Shown: positions 23,645-33,802 of the stretch, one piece after another
Numbering within the stretch: the stretch's first letter is position 1
Layout of the letters: each line of letters opens with the position of its first letter
Source of the DNA: Edaphochlamys debaryana
Lineage: Eukaryota; Chlorophyta; Chlorophyceae; Chlamydomonadales
Assembly (NCBI GenBank): GCA_016858145.1
Contig: JAEHOE010000003.1
Location: 620,001-684,000 of the forward strand
Length of the DNA stretch: 64,000 nt
Reading direction: 5' to 3'
The notes under the pieces: generated by a model
What the model was told of the DNA's origin: nothing
Seen by the model: only the letters and a program-made list of their open reading frames with translations
The model's database searches: none
Position numbers and translations under genes: made by a program

Positions 23645-26600
23645 CTAGTCCCAGCAGGCGCCCCCCGCGCAGCCTTCGCCGCAGTACCTCTTGGTCTTGC
23701 CTGCAGCACGAGTGGCGGGGTGGCGGTACATGAGAGCTCCTTCTCGCCCGTGTGCATACGATTACGTACCGGCTGACCGCGCGCTGAGGCCCCCCCCTTA
23801 GCAGGCCTGGCACTGTGGCCCTCTTTCCAGCTCCGTCACCGCTGTCAGCTCTTCGTGCACAATAAAACTCACCGCAGTACCCCCATTGACTGCAGCACTG
23901 CTTCTTTAAGGGGCACTTGCCGTTGCCAATCTTGCCTGCGGGCCGAGCGGTATGGGATGCGGTATGAAATGAACGCCTGTTCACCTCCACACGTCAGCCC
24001 CCACCCCCCCAGTCCTAGCTACGGTATTCGACTTTAAGGCAGCTGCAGGTCCCGTACGGGAATGCGGCGGATTAAGCAGGGGCGGCACCCTCGCTTGGTC
24101 ACCCCTATGCTTCCGCCAGTCCCCAACAAGCGCGCACGAGCCGCTCTCACCGTCGCCGCACATCTTTCCTCCATCCGTGGGTGACGGTGTTGGCGACGGC
24201 TTGGGCGAGCGCTTGGGCGGGGGCGACGCAGCCCAGCACGCGCCGCCCCTGCAATCCTTGGCGCAGTGCGCCCGTGTCGTACCACAGTAGCCCCACTTGG
24301 AGCAGCACTCCTTGGCCCCACTGCACCTGCCCGACCGGACTTGGCCTGCACGGGCCATGGAGGAGGTACCGGTGAGCGGTGAGGGCATATCCACCAGGCA
24401 GGGCTCATGCAGTGACGTCGATCGGAACAGTCCGGGGTCATGACAATCGCCGGCTGCAACTGCCGCTGAGCTGGACTGTCCGCTAGAGGCGGAGTTACAA
24501 AAGCATCCCGCCACTCCCGCTCCCATACCCCCCCCGGCCCGCCACAGCCCCCTTACCATCACCGCATCCAGGGCCTTCGTCAGGGCCTGGGGAAGGGTCG
24601 GGGCTGGGGCTAGGCTTCGGGCTGGGACTAGGCTTGGGGCTGGGGCTGGGCTTCGGGCTGGGGCTGGGCCCCGGCCCCGGCCCCGGCGAGGCCTCCGCCG
24701 TGACGGCGCTCAGCAGCTGCTGGTCCAGAGAGTCCAGAGTCACGTCCCAGATCATCACACCGCCCATGCCCAGGGCCTCGGCCGCCTGACGGGAGAGCAG
24801 CACCAGAACAGAGGGAAGGAAAGTGACGAGGGAAGTCAGCGCTGATGGGGAACAGCTAGGATGTACAACCTCACAACGCTGGGATGTACCGGTACAGGCG
24901 TACAGCCTCTCCCGGCCACGCCACCACCCCGGTCTAGACCCGGATAGCTGCACGCCGCAATGGCCCTGCCACAGCCGCCGCGCCGCCCGCTCGCCTGCAT
25001 CTTGGCCTCCAGGCTCTGCGGCGTGTCGAACCCCACCCAGCGCCTGCCCAGCAGCCAGTAGGCGGCCTTCTCGCCCGCGTCGTAGTGCACGGTGCCGCCG
25101 TCCCGGGCCAGGGCCGCCAGGATGGCCCGGTAGGAGGGCTGGGGATGGGGAGAGTCAAGGGGCGGTGGGGGGGAGAAGTTGTGCGTCGAGGAACGGAATT
25201 TGGTGTCAAGCGCTGACGGTGCTCGGCTGGATGCTGGAGGCGGCGGCGCGCAGGAGGGCGAGCAGGCAGCGCCTCCACCCTGCAGCCCCGTGTTCCCCGT
25301 GTCCTTGGCCCCAGTCCCGCTCCCCTGACACAGCAACCGGCCCCCTCCCTCCCTGCCCCCCCCCCCTCCCGCACCAGGTCCTGCTTGTTGCATGCGCTGT
25401 TGGTGACGAGTGAGGGCGCCATGAAGCCCGAGTCCCCCGCGTCCACCAGCGTGTAGCCGTGGCCGTAGAAGGCCAGGCCCAGGACGAGCTGGGGGGTGCG
25501 GGGAGGGGAGGGGGCCGAGGAGGGGGCGGCGGGATGGGGTGGTGGGTGGGGGCTCGGGAGGTGGTCGGGAGACGCAGGGAGCGGTGAGGTGGGCCGGGTG
25601 TTGGTGGGTGAGCTCGTTGCGGGAAGGCATGCGTGGTTGTGACCTGGATGCGATATCGGGACAGCATGGGCAAAGGGGCAATGTCCGCACCCCTCTCGCG
25701 TCTGGACCCCCCCCGCTGGCCCCTACCCCACCCACACCTTGTCCCGGGGCAGGCCCGCCTTGAGGTAGGGCTGCAGGCCCTGGGACACGAGCGTCCAGCC
25801 GGTGTGGAAGTTGGTGAAGGGGTCCTGGTAGCACGGATCCGCCAGCTCGTCTGGGGCCGGCAGGGGCGGCAACACAGCCAGTCAAGCCCAGAGCCACAGT
25901 GTCAAACCGAGCCCCTGCCCAGTCGGGGCTTCGTTACGCTGTCGGCCGCCTTGCACATTCACCATGGCCCCTCCCCTGTCGCTCGCCCCTGCTGTCCTGT
26001 CCAGCGCCCCCTTCCTTTCACCTTGGCCCGCCCCTGCACCCGGGCTCATGCGGGCAGCTCACAGCTCATGATGTTCCATGTGTCCAGGTACGGCCCCAGT
26101 CGGACCAGGTCCAGCCCGCCCGTGTCGCCCGCGTAGCCCGGCACCGCCGCCGACAGCCCAAAGGGGCGGCCCGCGCTGTTGGCGCCCAGGCCGTCCAGGG
26201 CGGACCGCAGCTCGGCGGCCAGGGACACCAGGTTGGCCTTGTCGGAGGAGGCTGTGTGGGGTGGGAGGAGGGGGCGATGATGGACAGGGATTCGGGTTGG
26301 AGCGTTGACAGGCGCAGAAGCGGCCCAGACACCGGCGCCAACCCCTCTTTTCTCTTCCCGCGAGCACCCTCCCGCGCGTACTACAGCACACACCCTCCGC
26401 CCGCCCCGCACCCACCCGGGAACTCCCAGTCCAGGTCCAGCCCGTCCGCCCCGCTGCGCGCCAGCCAGTCCAGGCAGGAGGCCACGAAGGCGGCCCGCGA
26501 GGGGGCGCTGGCGGCCATGGAGGACCAGATGGCCCGGCTGAAGCCGCCGCCGCCGATGGACAACATCACCTGGGGTGGGGGAAGAGGGGTTGGGCGGGTG

Positions 26601-27431
26601 GGTGGCGGGTGGAGGAGGGGTGGAGGGCGCAGGGTGGTTTGCGCAGTGGTGGGTTGGGTTGGGCAGGGGTTGGTACCGGGAGCGCCCGGGAGACACCGTG
26701 GGGGCGGGTATGGGGGGGGGAGGTTGCGGCGCGGGGCCCTCACCTGAAGGCCTGGGAAGCGCTGGCGCAGACCGACGACCGTGCTGCAGCGGGCGGGCGG
26801 GCGGGTGGGCGGGCGTCACGACCTTGCATGGGGCTACGGCCATACGGGCCGAGGGGGCCTGGCCCTCCCTTGAGGTCCCTGGCCGATAGCATGCACGTGT
26901 GGCCAGCACCATTAGCAAAGCTTTCGCTCACTCTAGCTGATGCCATGCGTCGTAGAGCGTGTACTCGGGGCCCTTGTTGATGTGCAGGAAAGCGTAGTAG
27001 ACGTGCGTGACTCCGGTCAGGTCGATGGTGGCGGTGTTAATGTAGAAGTCCTGGCTGGTGCTGCCCGTGTCGAACCACCCGGGGAAGTACAGGCCTGGGT
27101 ACGGTAGTTGGGAGGGAAAGGAGGGTCAGCTGCGGGCCAAAGGGCGTTCACAATAGGGGGGAGGAGGACACGGACTTGACAGTGTCAGCCGCGGGCCAAA
27201 GGGCATCCGCGATAGGGGTTGGGGGTTCCGGGGGTTCGGGCGTCCCGCCCGGAGCGTGTGGAGGGAGAGAGGGACCAGAAAGAGGGCGGGCAGCTGGCGG
27301 GCAGTCAGGCACAAGCCGCGGCGTACCCGCGCGAATGACGTCTTACCGACATGTGACATCGCTGCTTCAGCTTGCGAAGCAGAGAGCAACAGCGCAGCGA
27401 CGAGGAAGCTCCGCAGCATGTCCGACGACAT
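23645..27431 (-). CDS. Secreted GH18 chitinase with two CBM18 (hevein-like) domains
   Basis: Twelve minus-strand exons give 514 aa in frame: 27347-27431, 26932-27094, 26744-26783, 26416-26569, 26063-26251, 25738-25850, 25375-25488, 24995-25138, 24557-24785, 24151-24345, 23873-23935 and 23645-23700. Residues 1-24 are a signal peptide (LRSFLVAALLLSASQAEA). The GH18 barrel shows VMLSIGGGG, the catalytic DGLDLDWEFPG (residues 138-145, acid E145), WNIMSY (Y211), LVLGLAFYGHGYTL and GGVMIWDVT. A Pro-Ser-Lys linker follows. Two chitin-binding type-1 domains come next, with CCSKWGYCGTTRAHC (about 407-448) and CCSQWGYCG (about 472-513). The enzyme hydrolyses beta-1,4-GlcNAc polymers outside the cell or in the wall. 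Intron 8 seems to start with GC (CAG|GCGAGC). Confidence 0.92.
24590..24690 (-). repeat. Coding tandem repeat for Pro-Ser-Lys linker
   Basis: Short Pro/Ser/Lys units (PSPSPKPSPSPK) are encoded in tandem between the GH18 and first CBM18 domains. This is a typical O-glycosylated linker and a copy-number-variable stretch. Confidence 0.75.
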
Positions 27432-28093
27432 GGCGCGGCTTCTTCTGCTGCCGCGATACTAGTGGCCTCTAGACTGCCACGAGGCTGCTGCGCATATGGT
27501 ATCACGCGGGATGCGTAGCCAAAATTGCCCTTTTACTGTGTCGACAGCACGGAGGACAGAGCGCTCAGCGAGAATCCAGCTGTGCACAGGCGTAAAGAGG
27601 AGCTTGCAACAACCATAACGGCTTGGCGGCAGTGCCATCAACCAGTTCGCCGCGGTTACATTACGGCGATTGACGACGTACCTGCCTGGCATGCACCCCT
27701 CCTCATAGTCGACTGGCATGCTTGCTAGAGTTCGCCGGCTCAGCTCTACACCAGCAACAGCATGCCGGCAACTCTAGCTTCAGCCGACGTGCCTACGCCG
27801 TGCACCGCCTCGGACCGTGCCGTGCGTGCCGACACGCCGGCCCCCTTGCAATGCCGTCAATACGCGCAAAGATTATCCGCACAGAGCATTCAGTCCGAGC
27901 AGCATCCCGGAGCCGGCCTTTCAAGGCTCCCGGCCAGGTCCCGGCTCCTCATTCTTCCAGCGCCTCGGACCCTGCGGCTCCGACCCCTACTCCAGCGCAT
28001 GACATCAAGTAGGCCGCCCACAGGTCTGCGTAGTTTGCGACCACGCCCTACGACCCTCAACCAAGCGCTGCGCTTCGTCAATGTCATCTACCC
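27432..28093. other. Chitinase promoter and 3' UTR of the F-box/ankyrin gene
   Basis: I see no coding exon. A minus-strand TGTAA (TTACA, 27656-27660) lies 434 nt past the stop at 28094 and likely ends that transcript. The remaining roughly 220 bases would be the chitinase promoter. Confidence 0.45.
27656..27660 (-). terminator. Poly(A) signal TGTAA of F-box/ankyrin gene
   Basis: TTACA on the plus strand, 434 nt downstream of the minus-strand stop. Confidence 0.45.
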
Positions 28094-30577
28094 CTACTCC
28101 AGCGCCTCCCCCCGCTGCCGCCGCTGCTGCGCCACCCACTCGACCGCCGCCTCTCGGTCGCCGCTCCGCTGCTCCGCCGCCCAGGCCGCCGACGCCCAGC
28201 GCACCTGCAGCCGGAGGGCGGATGACAGCGAAGTTCAGGGCGCGGGGCAACACGCAAACAGCGATTGGCGACCGCATGCACAACGGCCAGCCAGGGCTGG
28301 GGATGAGCAGCGGCGTGGCTTGCGAGAGGCCTTCAGCCGTGAGCCGCGTCCCAACCGGATAGCGTCCAGGACACGAGACACAGAGCACGGGGCAGAGCAG
28401 CCTCTGCTTGCACGCAGCCACGCACCGGGCAGCCCATGTCCAGGAGCAGCTGCAGCGCGGGCAGGGGCGCGTCCCTGGAAGCAGGGGCACAGGGCGAGAC
28501 AATGGCAGGCATGATAATGGGACCGGCAAGCACGGCATTGCAGCCCAAGCGTGCGCACGGGCCACTGCCACTGCACATATATGCTCGACGCACCCCTCCA
28601 CACCCCAAACAGCCCGGCTAACTACCGCGCCTGAGACTCCCCGGCTCATGCGAGCAGCCCTTTACACAGCCCAAACGTGAGCCCGGCAGCACCCAGATCT
28701 GGGTCTATACGTCTACCTGCCACCGCCAACCACCAACCGCCCCACCTGCCCAGGTCGATGGAGTGGATTGAGTCTGCCATCACGAAGCCGCTGTCGTCCC
28801 CCAGCGGCACCCCCAGTGCGTGCAGCGACCGCAGCGTGGCTAGGTCGCCGTTGCGGGCGGCCCGTACGTACGGCTGGCCGCTGGCCTGGAGGGGGAGAAC
28901 GAGATCGCAACGCACGGGTACGCGTAGCTACATCAAGATGACAGTGTGGTTACAACTTCAGGGTTCGGGGTTGCTTAGCTCAAGGGGAGCGCGGGAGGGC
29001 AATGACGCAAGGCATGCCGTGTGGTGGTCTGGCGGGGCGGGGTAGGCAGTGCAGCTCACCGGCAGCGGCACGCCCGCCTCGGCCAGCCTCTCCAAAGCGG
29101 CCTGCAAACGAGACGCGCGGAGCCGCGGGTCAGGTCGCGATCACCATGGGGTGGCGCCACAACGAAGCATACACCACAGCCAAGAGGACCGGTACTAACA
29201 CCGGTCACCCTCTTCTTTCCGGGCAGCGCTCGGCTTGACTATCCCAAGCAGCTCCTGCCCCACCTGGCACCCCGACACCGCCGCCTCCACCCACGCTGTC
29301 TCGTCCTCCGCGTCCTCCCAGCGGCAGCCCCGCTCGTGCAGCCACCTCAGCAGCGCAACGCTCCCCGAGCCCGCAGCCGCCGCCAGCGCGCCGGAGCCCA
29401 GCCCCAGCGCCTCCACGCCATAGGCCTCTTCCAGCCACGCCGCAACCGCCAGGTGCCCGCCCTCCGCTGCCGCCTCCAGCGCCTCAGCCGGGTCCACAGG
29501 ACAGCCCGCGGCGGCAAGCGACTGCAGAGCCGGCACGCACCCCGCGGCCGCCGCCGCCACCGCCGCGCCGCCGTCCGGCTCCAGACCCCTCCCCAGCAGC
29601 CACTGTACGGCAGCGGTGTTGCCGTGTGAGGCCACCCACTCGATGGCAACCGGCCGTAATCGAAACCCGTGATCTGACAGCCATGCCAGCCGGGCCACGG
29701 CGTCGGGCCGGGTGGCGGCACAGGCGATTGCTCGCTCCGTGGCGGGGCAGCCCTCCGCCAGCAGCCACTCCACCTTGGCCGGCCAGTCGGGCGTGCGGCT
29801 GCCGGCGGCGGCGATCACTGCGTCCGCCTGGTCCCACTCCCGCAGCCGCCCCACGCCGCCCGCCTGCTCCGCTTGCCGCTGCAGAGCCGCCAGGCCGCAC
29901 CCCGCAGCGGCCGCCGCGAAGAGGGAGCCCTCTGACGTCAGCACGCTACGCGCGGGCTTGGCCTCAATGAGGGCAGCGGCGAGGTCCTCGTGGCCTCCAC
30001 CGGCCGCGGCCAGGACCGCCCCCGCAGTCCAGGCGGCACCGTGGGCGAGGAGCCACTCGCAGGCCTGCCGCTGGCCCCCACCGGCGGCGGCGGCGAAGGC
30101 GGTGGCGGAGCCCTGCGAAAGGGGGCAGCCGCGGTCCAGAAGCCAGCGGCAGGTGTGGAGGTGGCCGGAGCCGGCGGCGGCGGCCATGGCCTCCATGGGT
30201 AGCACCAGCCCGGCTGCCGCCACCGCCACGCCCAGGTTGGCTAGGTCACCGGAGGAGGCGGTCAGGCACACCAGCTGCAGGCGCTGCTTCAGGGTGAGGG
30301 GCCGGCAGGCTCCAGCCGCTGACCAGTGAGCGACGAAGGCGTGAGAGGGCACCGGCTGCGAGAGGCGCAGCAGGGCCCGGTTCCGGAACTGGGCGGCCGT
30401 GGCTCGGTCCACGAGGCGCAGGGAGGCAGCGACCTGGTTGGGCGGCAGGAAGCGGGCGACGCGCTCCAGGATGCCCGGCAGCCAGACGCAGGACGCATCG
30501 CAGCATGTTGTGCTATCGTTGCCTTTGCAATCATCACACGGCGTGAGGCGCACGACGGCTGCGCGGTTGTGCGCCAT
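28094..30577 (-). CDS. F-box-like / ankyrin-repeat protein, 551 aa
   Basis: Five minus-strand exons, 29264-30577, 29060-29101, 28746-28885, 28426-28474 and 28094-28204, join in frame. After a Cys-rich start (CDDCKGNDSTTCC), residues about 32-65 look like an F-box helix set (LPGILERVARFLPPNQVAAS, then LRLVDRATAAQF). The remainder is a long series of degenerate ankyrin-type repeats with the signature WLLxxG: CRWLLDRGCPLSQ, CEWLLAHGAAW, VEWLLAEGCPAT, VQWLLGRGLEPDG and LRWLHERGCRWED. Such proteins are expanded in chlorophytes. F-box proteins recruit substrates to SCF ubiquitin ligases, but that role here is only inferred. The small downstream exons preserve repeat structure (AALERLAEAGVPLP, ALQLLLDMGCP) and end in a basic helix. 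Confidence 0.75.
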
Positions 30578-30855
30578 CGCGAATGTCTTCTTCGGTCAAC
30601 AAATCATGAAGAGGGTAAGTACAATGTGCAGCTACTTGAGTAGTTAGTACTGATAGCAGTGCACGCGCGATGCGCTCGACTGCGACACAGCCCGGCCGAT
30701 GCGATACTTGTGTGTGTGTGTCGACCCCCTCCCGCCCCTCCCACCCCGCCCTCCTTGCCCTCACCCGGCCCCGAATGCCCCCGCTTCGCCCAAAACATGT
30801 TGCCCTGGGCTGCAAGAGTGCCGCATGCATGTACGTAGGCATGCAGGGAAAGCCG
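30578..30855. promoter_or_regulatory. Promoter region of F-box/ankyrin gene
   Basis: This lies between the minus-strand start at 30577 and the duplicated exon. No gene. It would also be the sequence upstream of the duplicated exon 1 in its own orientation. Confidence 0.3.
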
Positions 30856-31122
30856 GCACGTAAAGATGGACTGCTCCCTCTCCGTCTCCTTCTCGATCAA
30901 GCGGACCGAGAGCAGCCATGTCCGCTGCGTGATATACTGCCTGGGACTGGCCCTCTGTGGCTCGATTGTGATGTTCGGCGGGCTTGGCGCAGTGAGTTTG
31001 GCTGTGCTGCGACAGCGTGTGTGCGTCTTATAACCGATGCGTTGCTAGGGCGCGAGCGTGGGCCTTCTTCTGCACCGCCGGGAGTGGGTTCGGTGTGTAG
31101 CAGCTTCGGAAGCCGCTGTGTC
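30856..31122 (+). pseudogene. Inverted duplicate of first exon of the four-TM gene
   Basis: These 267 bases repeat, in opposite orientation, 33181-33438. They carry 10 bases of 5' leader, the complete 126-nt exon 1 (30866-30991), its GTGAGT donor and about 130 bases of intron 1. I count one substitution in the exon (ATA for ATG at codon 23, Met to Ile) and one 9-base insertion (31098-31106). The copy has no exons 2-4 downstream on its own strand and no TATA box upstream. It is therefore an orphan exon unless the locus inverts. Confidence 0.9.
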
Positions 31123-31491
31123 AGTGCCCACCACAGACGACAAGGCTGCCCGCAGCCCTCCGCAGCACCGGACCGATGGACGAGGCGTTACGAGCTGCAC
31201 CCGGTCAACACCGCATAATGCCGCCTCCGTCAGGCCCCTGCCGTCCTGGGCCGCCCGCGCCCTCAGCGCTCACGCCTGGTCCCAATTCTGCAGCGCCCTC
31301 GCCCACTTATGCGAATTGCTCCTCCGGCACGCAACCAGTTTCAGGGCAGCGACGTGTTCGTCCAAGCGCTGGGAAGGCCTTCCCAGGGGCTGTGGCGTGG
31401 GGCAGGAGTCAGGGTATTCAGGGGCCCAGCGGTTTGTTGCCTCACCCCCGCTATCGGCCCTACGCCGCCTTCCCTGTTGTTGGGTGCAGGA

Positions 31492-31582
31492 AAAGTTTTT
31501 GGGCTAAGCCTGCTTGCGGGCTGCTGGTGGAGAGGGTTTAGGACTCGAACATTGGGCCCCCTGCCTTCGGGCAGCCACGTCC
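31492..31582 (-). repeat. Dispersed repeat, copy 2
   Basis: This is the reverse complement of the blocks seen at 3380-3489: GGCTGCCCGAAGGCAGG, GGGCCCAATGTTCGAGTCC and CTCTCCACCAGCAGCCCGC. It is a shorter version that lacks the internal segment. Confidence 0.7.
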
Positions 31583-31665
31583 GTGCCGAAGTCTGGGGCC
31601 CCCCGGGATGCAAAGGGAAAAGACTGTTCAATGGAGGCACAAGGCAAGTAGAGGCGCTGTCCAGC

Positions 31666-31670
31666 TTACA
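31666..31670 (-). terminator. Poly(A) signal TGTAA of four-TM gene
   Basis: TTACA on the plus strand, 349 nt downstream of the minus-strand stop. Confidence 0.45.
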
Positions 31671-32018
31671 CAGCAGACCACGCAAGCACCGTGGGGTATC
31701 GGCGCATTCATTATCCTCTCTTCCCGTCATTTCTGGTTGTGTCAGCGGGGTCGGTTAGGTCCAAGGTTGGGGCCACGGACTCCATGGCTGCCTGCGCGTC
31801 TCACGCTTCGGCATCACTTGCTAGCTAGACACGGTCGCATGCGCACGCGTTAGGGCGCGGCTTCGTCAAGACCACGGTACTCCCGGATCACAGGGTCAAA
31901 CCATGAATCGAATTAACATTTATATGGACACGGCCTATACTGAATGGGCGGCAGACCGGCTGCGGCCCTGACTAGCCACCACCTACACCACTCAACCTAC
32001 AACGGTCCCTTCTCCACA

Positions 32019-33428
32019 TTACTGGGCGACCGTGAGGGCAACGTCAGGCTGGGCCTCGGGAGCAACCTCGGCCTTGGCGGGCTCGATGGCAGCGACGGCA
32101 GCCGGGGCGGGCTCAGCAGCCTTGGTCGGGGCGGGCACCGGGGCAGGAGCGGCAGCGGGCACCTCCTTGATGGCCTTGGCGGGCGCGCAGCAGCTGTCGG
32201 CCTCGGCCTCGGCGGAGGAGTCCATGCCAAGGACGAAGACCGAGAAGGCCTGACGGGTGGATGACATGGGAGATGAGATCAGCACCAAGGCCTGAAAGAA
32301 GGGGTCCTCCCTGCGACGAGATGACGTACAAAGGCAGCACGGCAATTAACACTCTCGGCAATTGCAACGGCCACACACCTGGAAGGTGGCGGTGATGATG
32401 CAGCCGGCAACCAGGGCGCGGGCGCGGTCACGGGTGGGGTTGGCGGAGAACTGCGGGAAGGCGTGCATGGGGTCAGCACATGCAGTATTACAGTGTCTTG
32501 CAGTCGAACCGATGCGGGGAAAGCAGCCCTGCATCTGAGACCGTGTCGGGCTTACCTTGGGGGTGTACAGGCCGCTGAGGAAGGCGTCGGTCATCTGGAT
32601 GGTCAGCACCAGGGCGACGACGTTGAGGGCAAGCGCTGACAGGCCCGACTTAATCAGGCGGCCGCTGCTGACGATCCACAGGCCGACAGCGGCGGACACG
32701 AAAGCCATCGAGGTGATGTACCAGTAGAAGCGGTAGAGCTGCGAGCATGGCGGTGGAAAAGTGTGGGCCACTTAGAGCGCAGTTACGCCAAGCACAGAGG
32801 AGGCGATACCGAGTCACTCGATAACGCGATAGGGCGCGGCTGAAGGCGCACGACAGCGCGTCGGCTTGCGTGGCCTTTGCCAGCTGGCGACCGACCGAAG
32901 AAGAACGTCGCCGAAGCCGTCAACCCCCACCTTCTTGCATCCTTGGGCCGGCGCGCCGGTAAATCCGTTCGTGCCGGCGAGCGCGTAGGCGTCGGTCTCA
33001 TCGCCGGAGCCGCAGCTGTTCTGGAGCTGCGGGGCGGAAGAAAGGGGTGTCGGTCAACGAGTCGCGATTCCTCCCGGCTCGGACTATACCAGCGGCTCGT
33101 GCGCAGCCGACACCGCCCGAGATGCCAGTGAGTATAAGCGATGAGACACAGGCAGCTGGGAGCGCGTTTCTCGCAGCGCCGACACAGCGGCTTCCGCACA
33201 CCGAACCCACTCCCGGCGGTGCAGAAGAAGGCCCACGCTCGCGCCCTAGCAACGCATCGGTTATAAGACGCACACACGCTGTCGCAGCACAGCCAAACTC
33301 ACTGCGCCAAGCCCGCCGAACATCACAATCGAGCCACAGAGGGCCAGTCCCAGGCAGTACATCACGCAGCGGACATGGCTGCTCTCGGTCCGCTTGATCG
33401 AGAAGGAGACGGAGAGGGAGCAGTCCAT
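32019..33428 (-). CDS. Four-transmembrane protein with acidic/Pro-Ala tail, 203 aa
   Basis: Four minus-strand exons, 33303-33428, 32556-32738, 32379-32450 and 32019-32249, join in frame. Four hydrophobic helices are visible: MYCLGLALCGSIVMFGGLGA, then ITSMAFVSAAVGLWIVS, LSALALNVVALVLTIQM, and LVAGCIITATFQAFSVFVLG. The C-terminal tail begins MDSSAEAEADSCC and runs into Pro-Ala-Lys repeats. Topology (N- and C-termini on the same side, about 200 aa) resembles MARVEL-type tetraspan proteins, but no diagnostic motif is seen, so function is unassigned. A TATA-like element lies about 75 bases upstream. The first exon, its donor and part of intron 1 are duplicated in inverted orientation at 30856-31122. 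Confidence 0.75.
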
Positions 33429-33438
33429 CTTTACGTGC
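33181..33438 (-). repeat. Right arm of inverted repeat (functional exon 1 copy)
   Basis: 258 bases nearly identical in reverse complement to 30856-31122: one substitution and one 9-base indel. The arms enclose exons 2-4 of the four-TM gene, with 2058 bases between them. Confidence 0.9.
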
Positions 33439-33802
33439 TGACGGTCCGAAGGAGTTGACCGGTCAAGGGTGCGGAGCGACTGAGCGCGCGCTAGTGAGCT
33501 TGTATATATAGTCGGTAGGTGTGAGAGCTCGCAGAAGGGGAATACGCGGCTCGGAGCGCCGTCGCGGCGACTTATGGCGCGCATTCGCGCGCAAGTGGTA
33601 CGGCAATTGAGGCAGACTCGGCATGCCAACGCATTCAGCGCAAGCACGTGCACCCGAAGCGCTAGCAGCTTGAGCAAAGTCGCTTTTTACGTGTACCGAG
33701 ACTGCTTGCGCTGCTTGCACTCCGCGGTGGACGCTTCCATCGCGCAGATTCGGCAATTGCAACTCGTGGGGAGCGGACCGTGTTTAGACGCCCTTGCCAA
33801 TC
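33429..33802. promoter_or_regulatory. Bidirectional promoter, four-TM gene / MAPR gene
   Basis: 374 bases separate the divergent starts. The minus strand carries a TATA box (TATATATA at 33503-33510 on the plus strand), correctly placed for the four-TM gene. No TATA box is evident for the plus-strand gene. Confidence 0.55.

Larger units (their letters stand above)
31123..32018. other. Spacer inside the inverted duplication; dispersed repeat and 3' UTR
   Basis: No gene is supported. It contains copy 2 of the dispersed repeat (31492-31582). A minus-strand TGTAA (TTACA, 31666-31670) lies 349 nt past the stop at 32019. Confidence 0.45.

Noticed and set aside
30670..31218. A 182-residue plus-strand frame across the duplicated exon
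   Set aside because: It reads the duplicate in a different frame from exon 1 and shows no conserved features.
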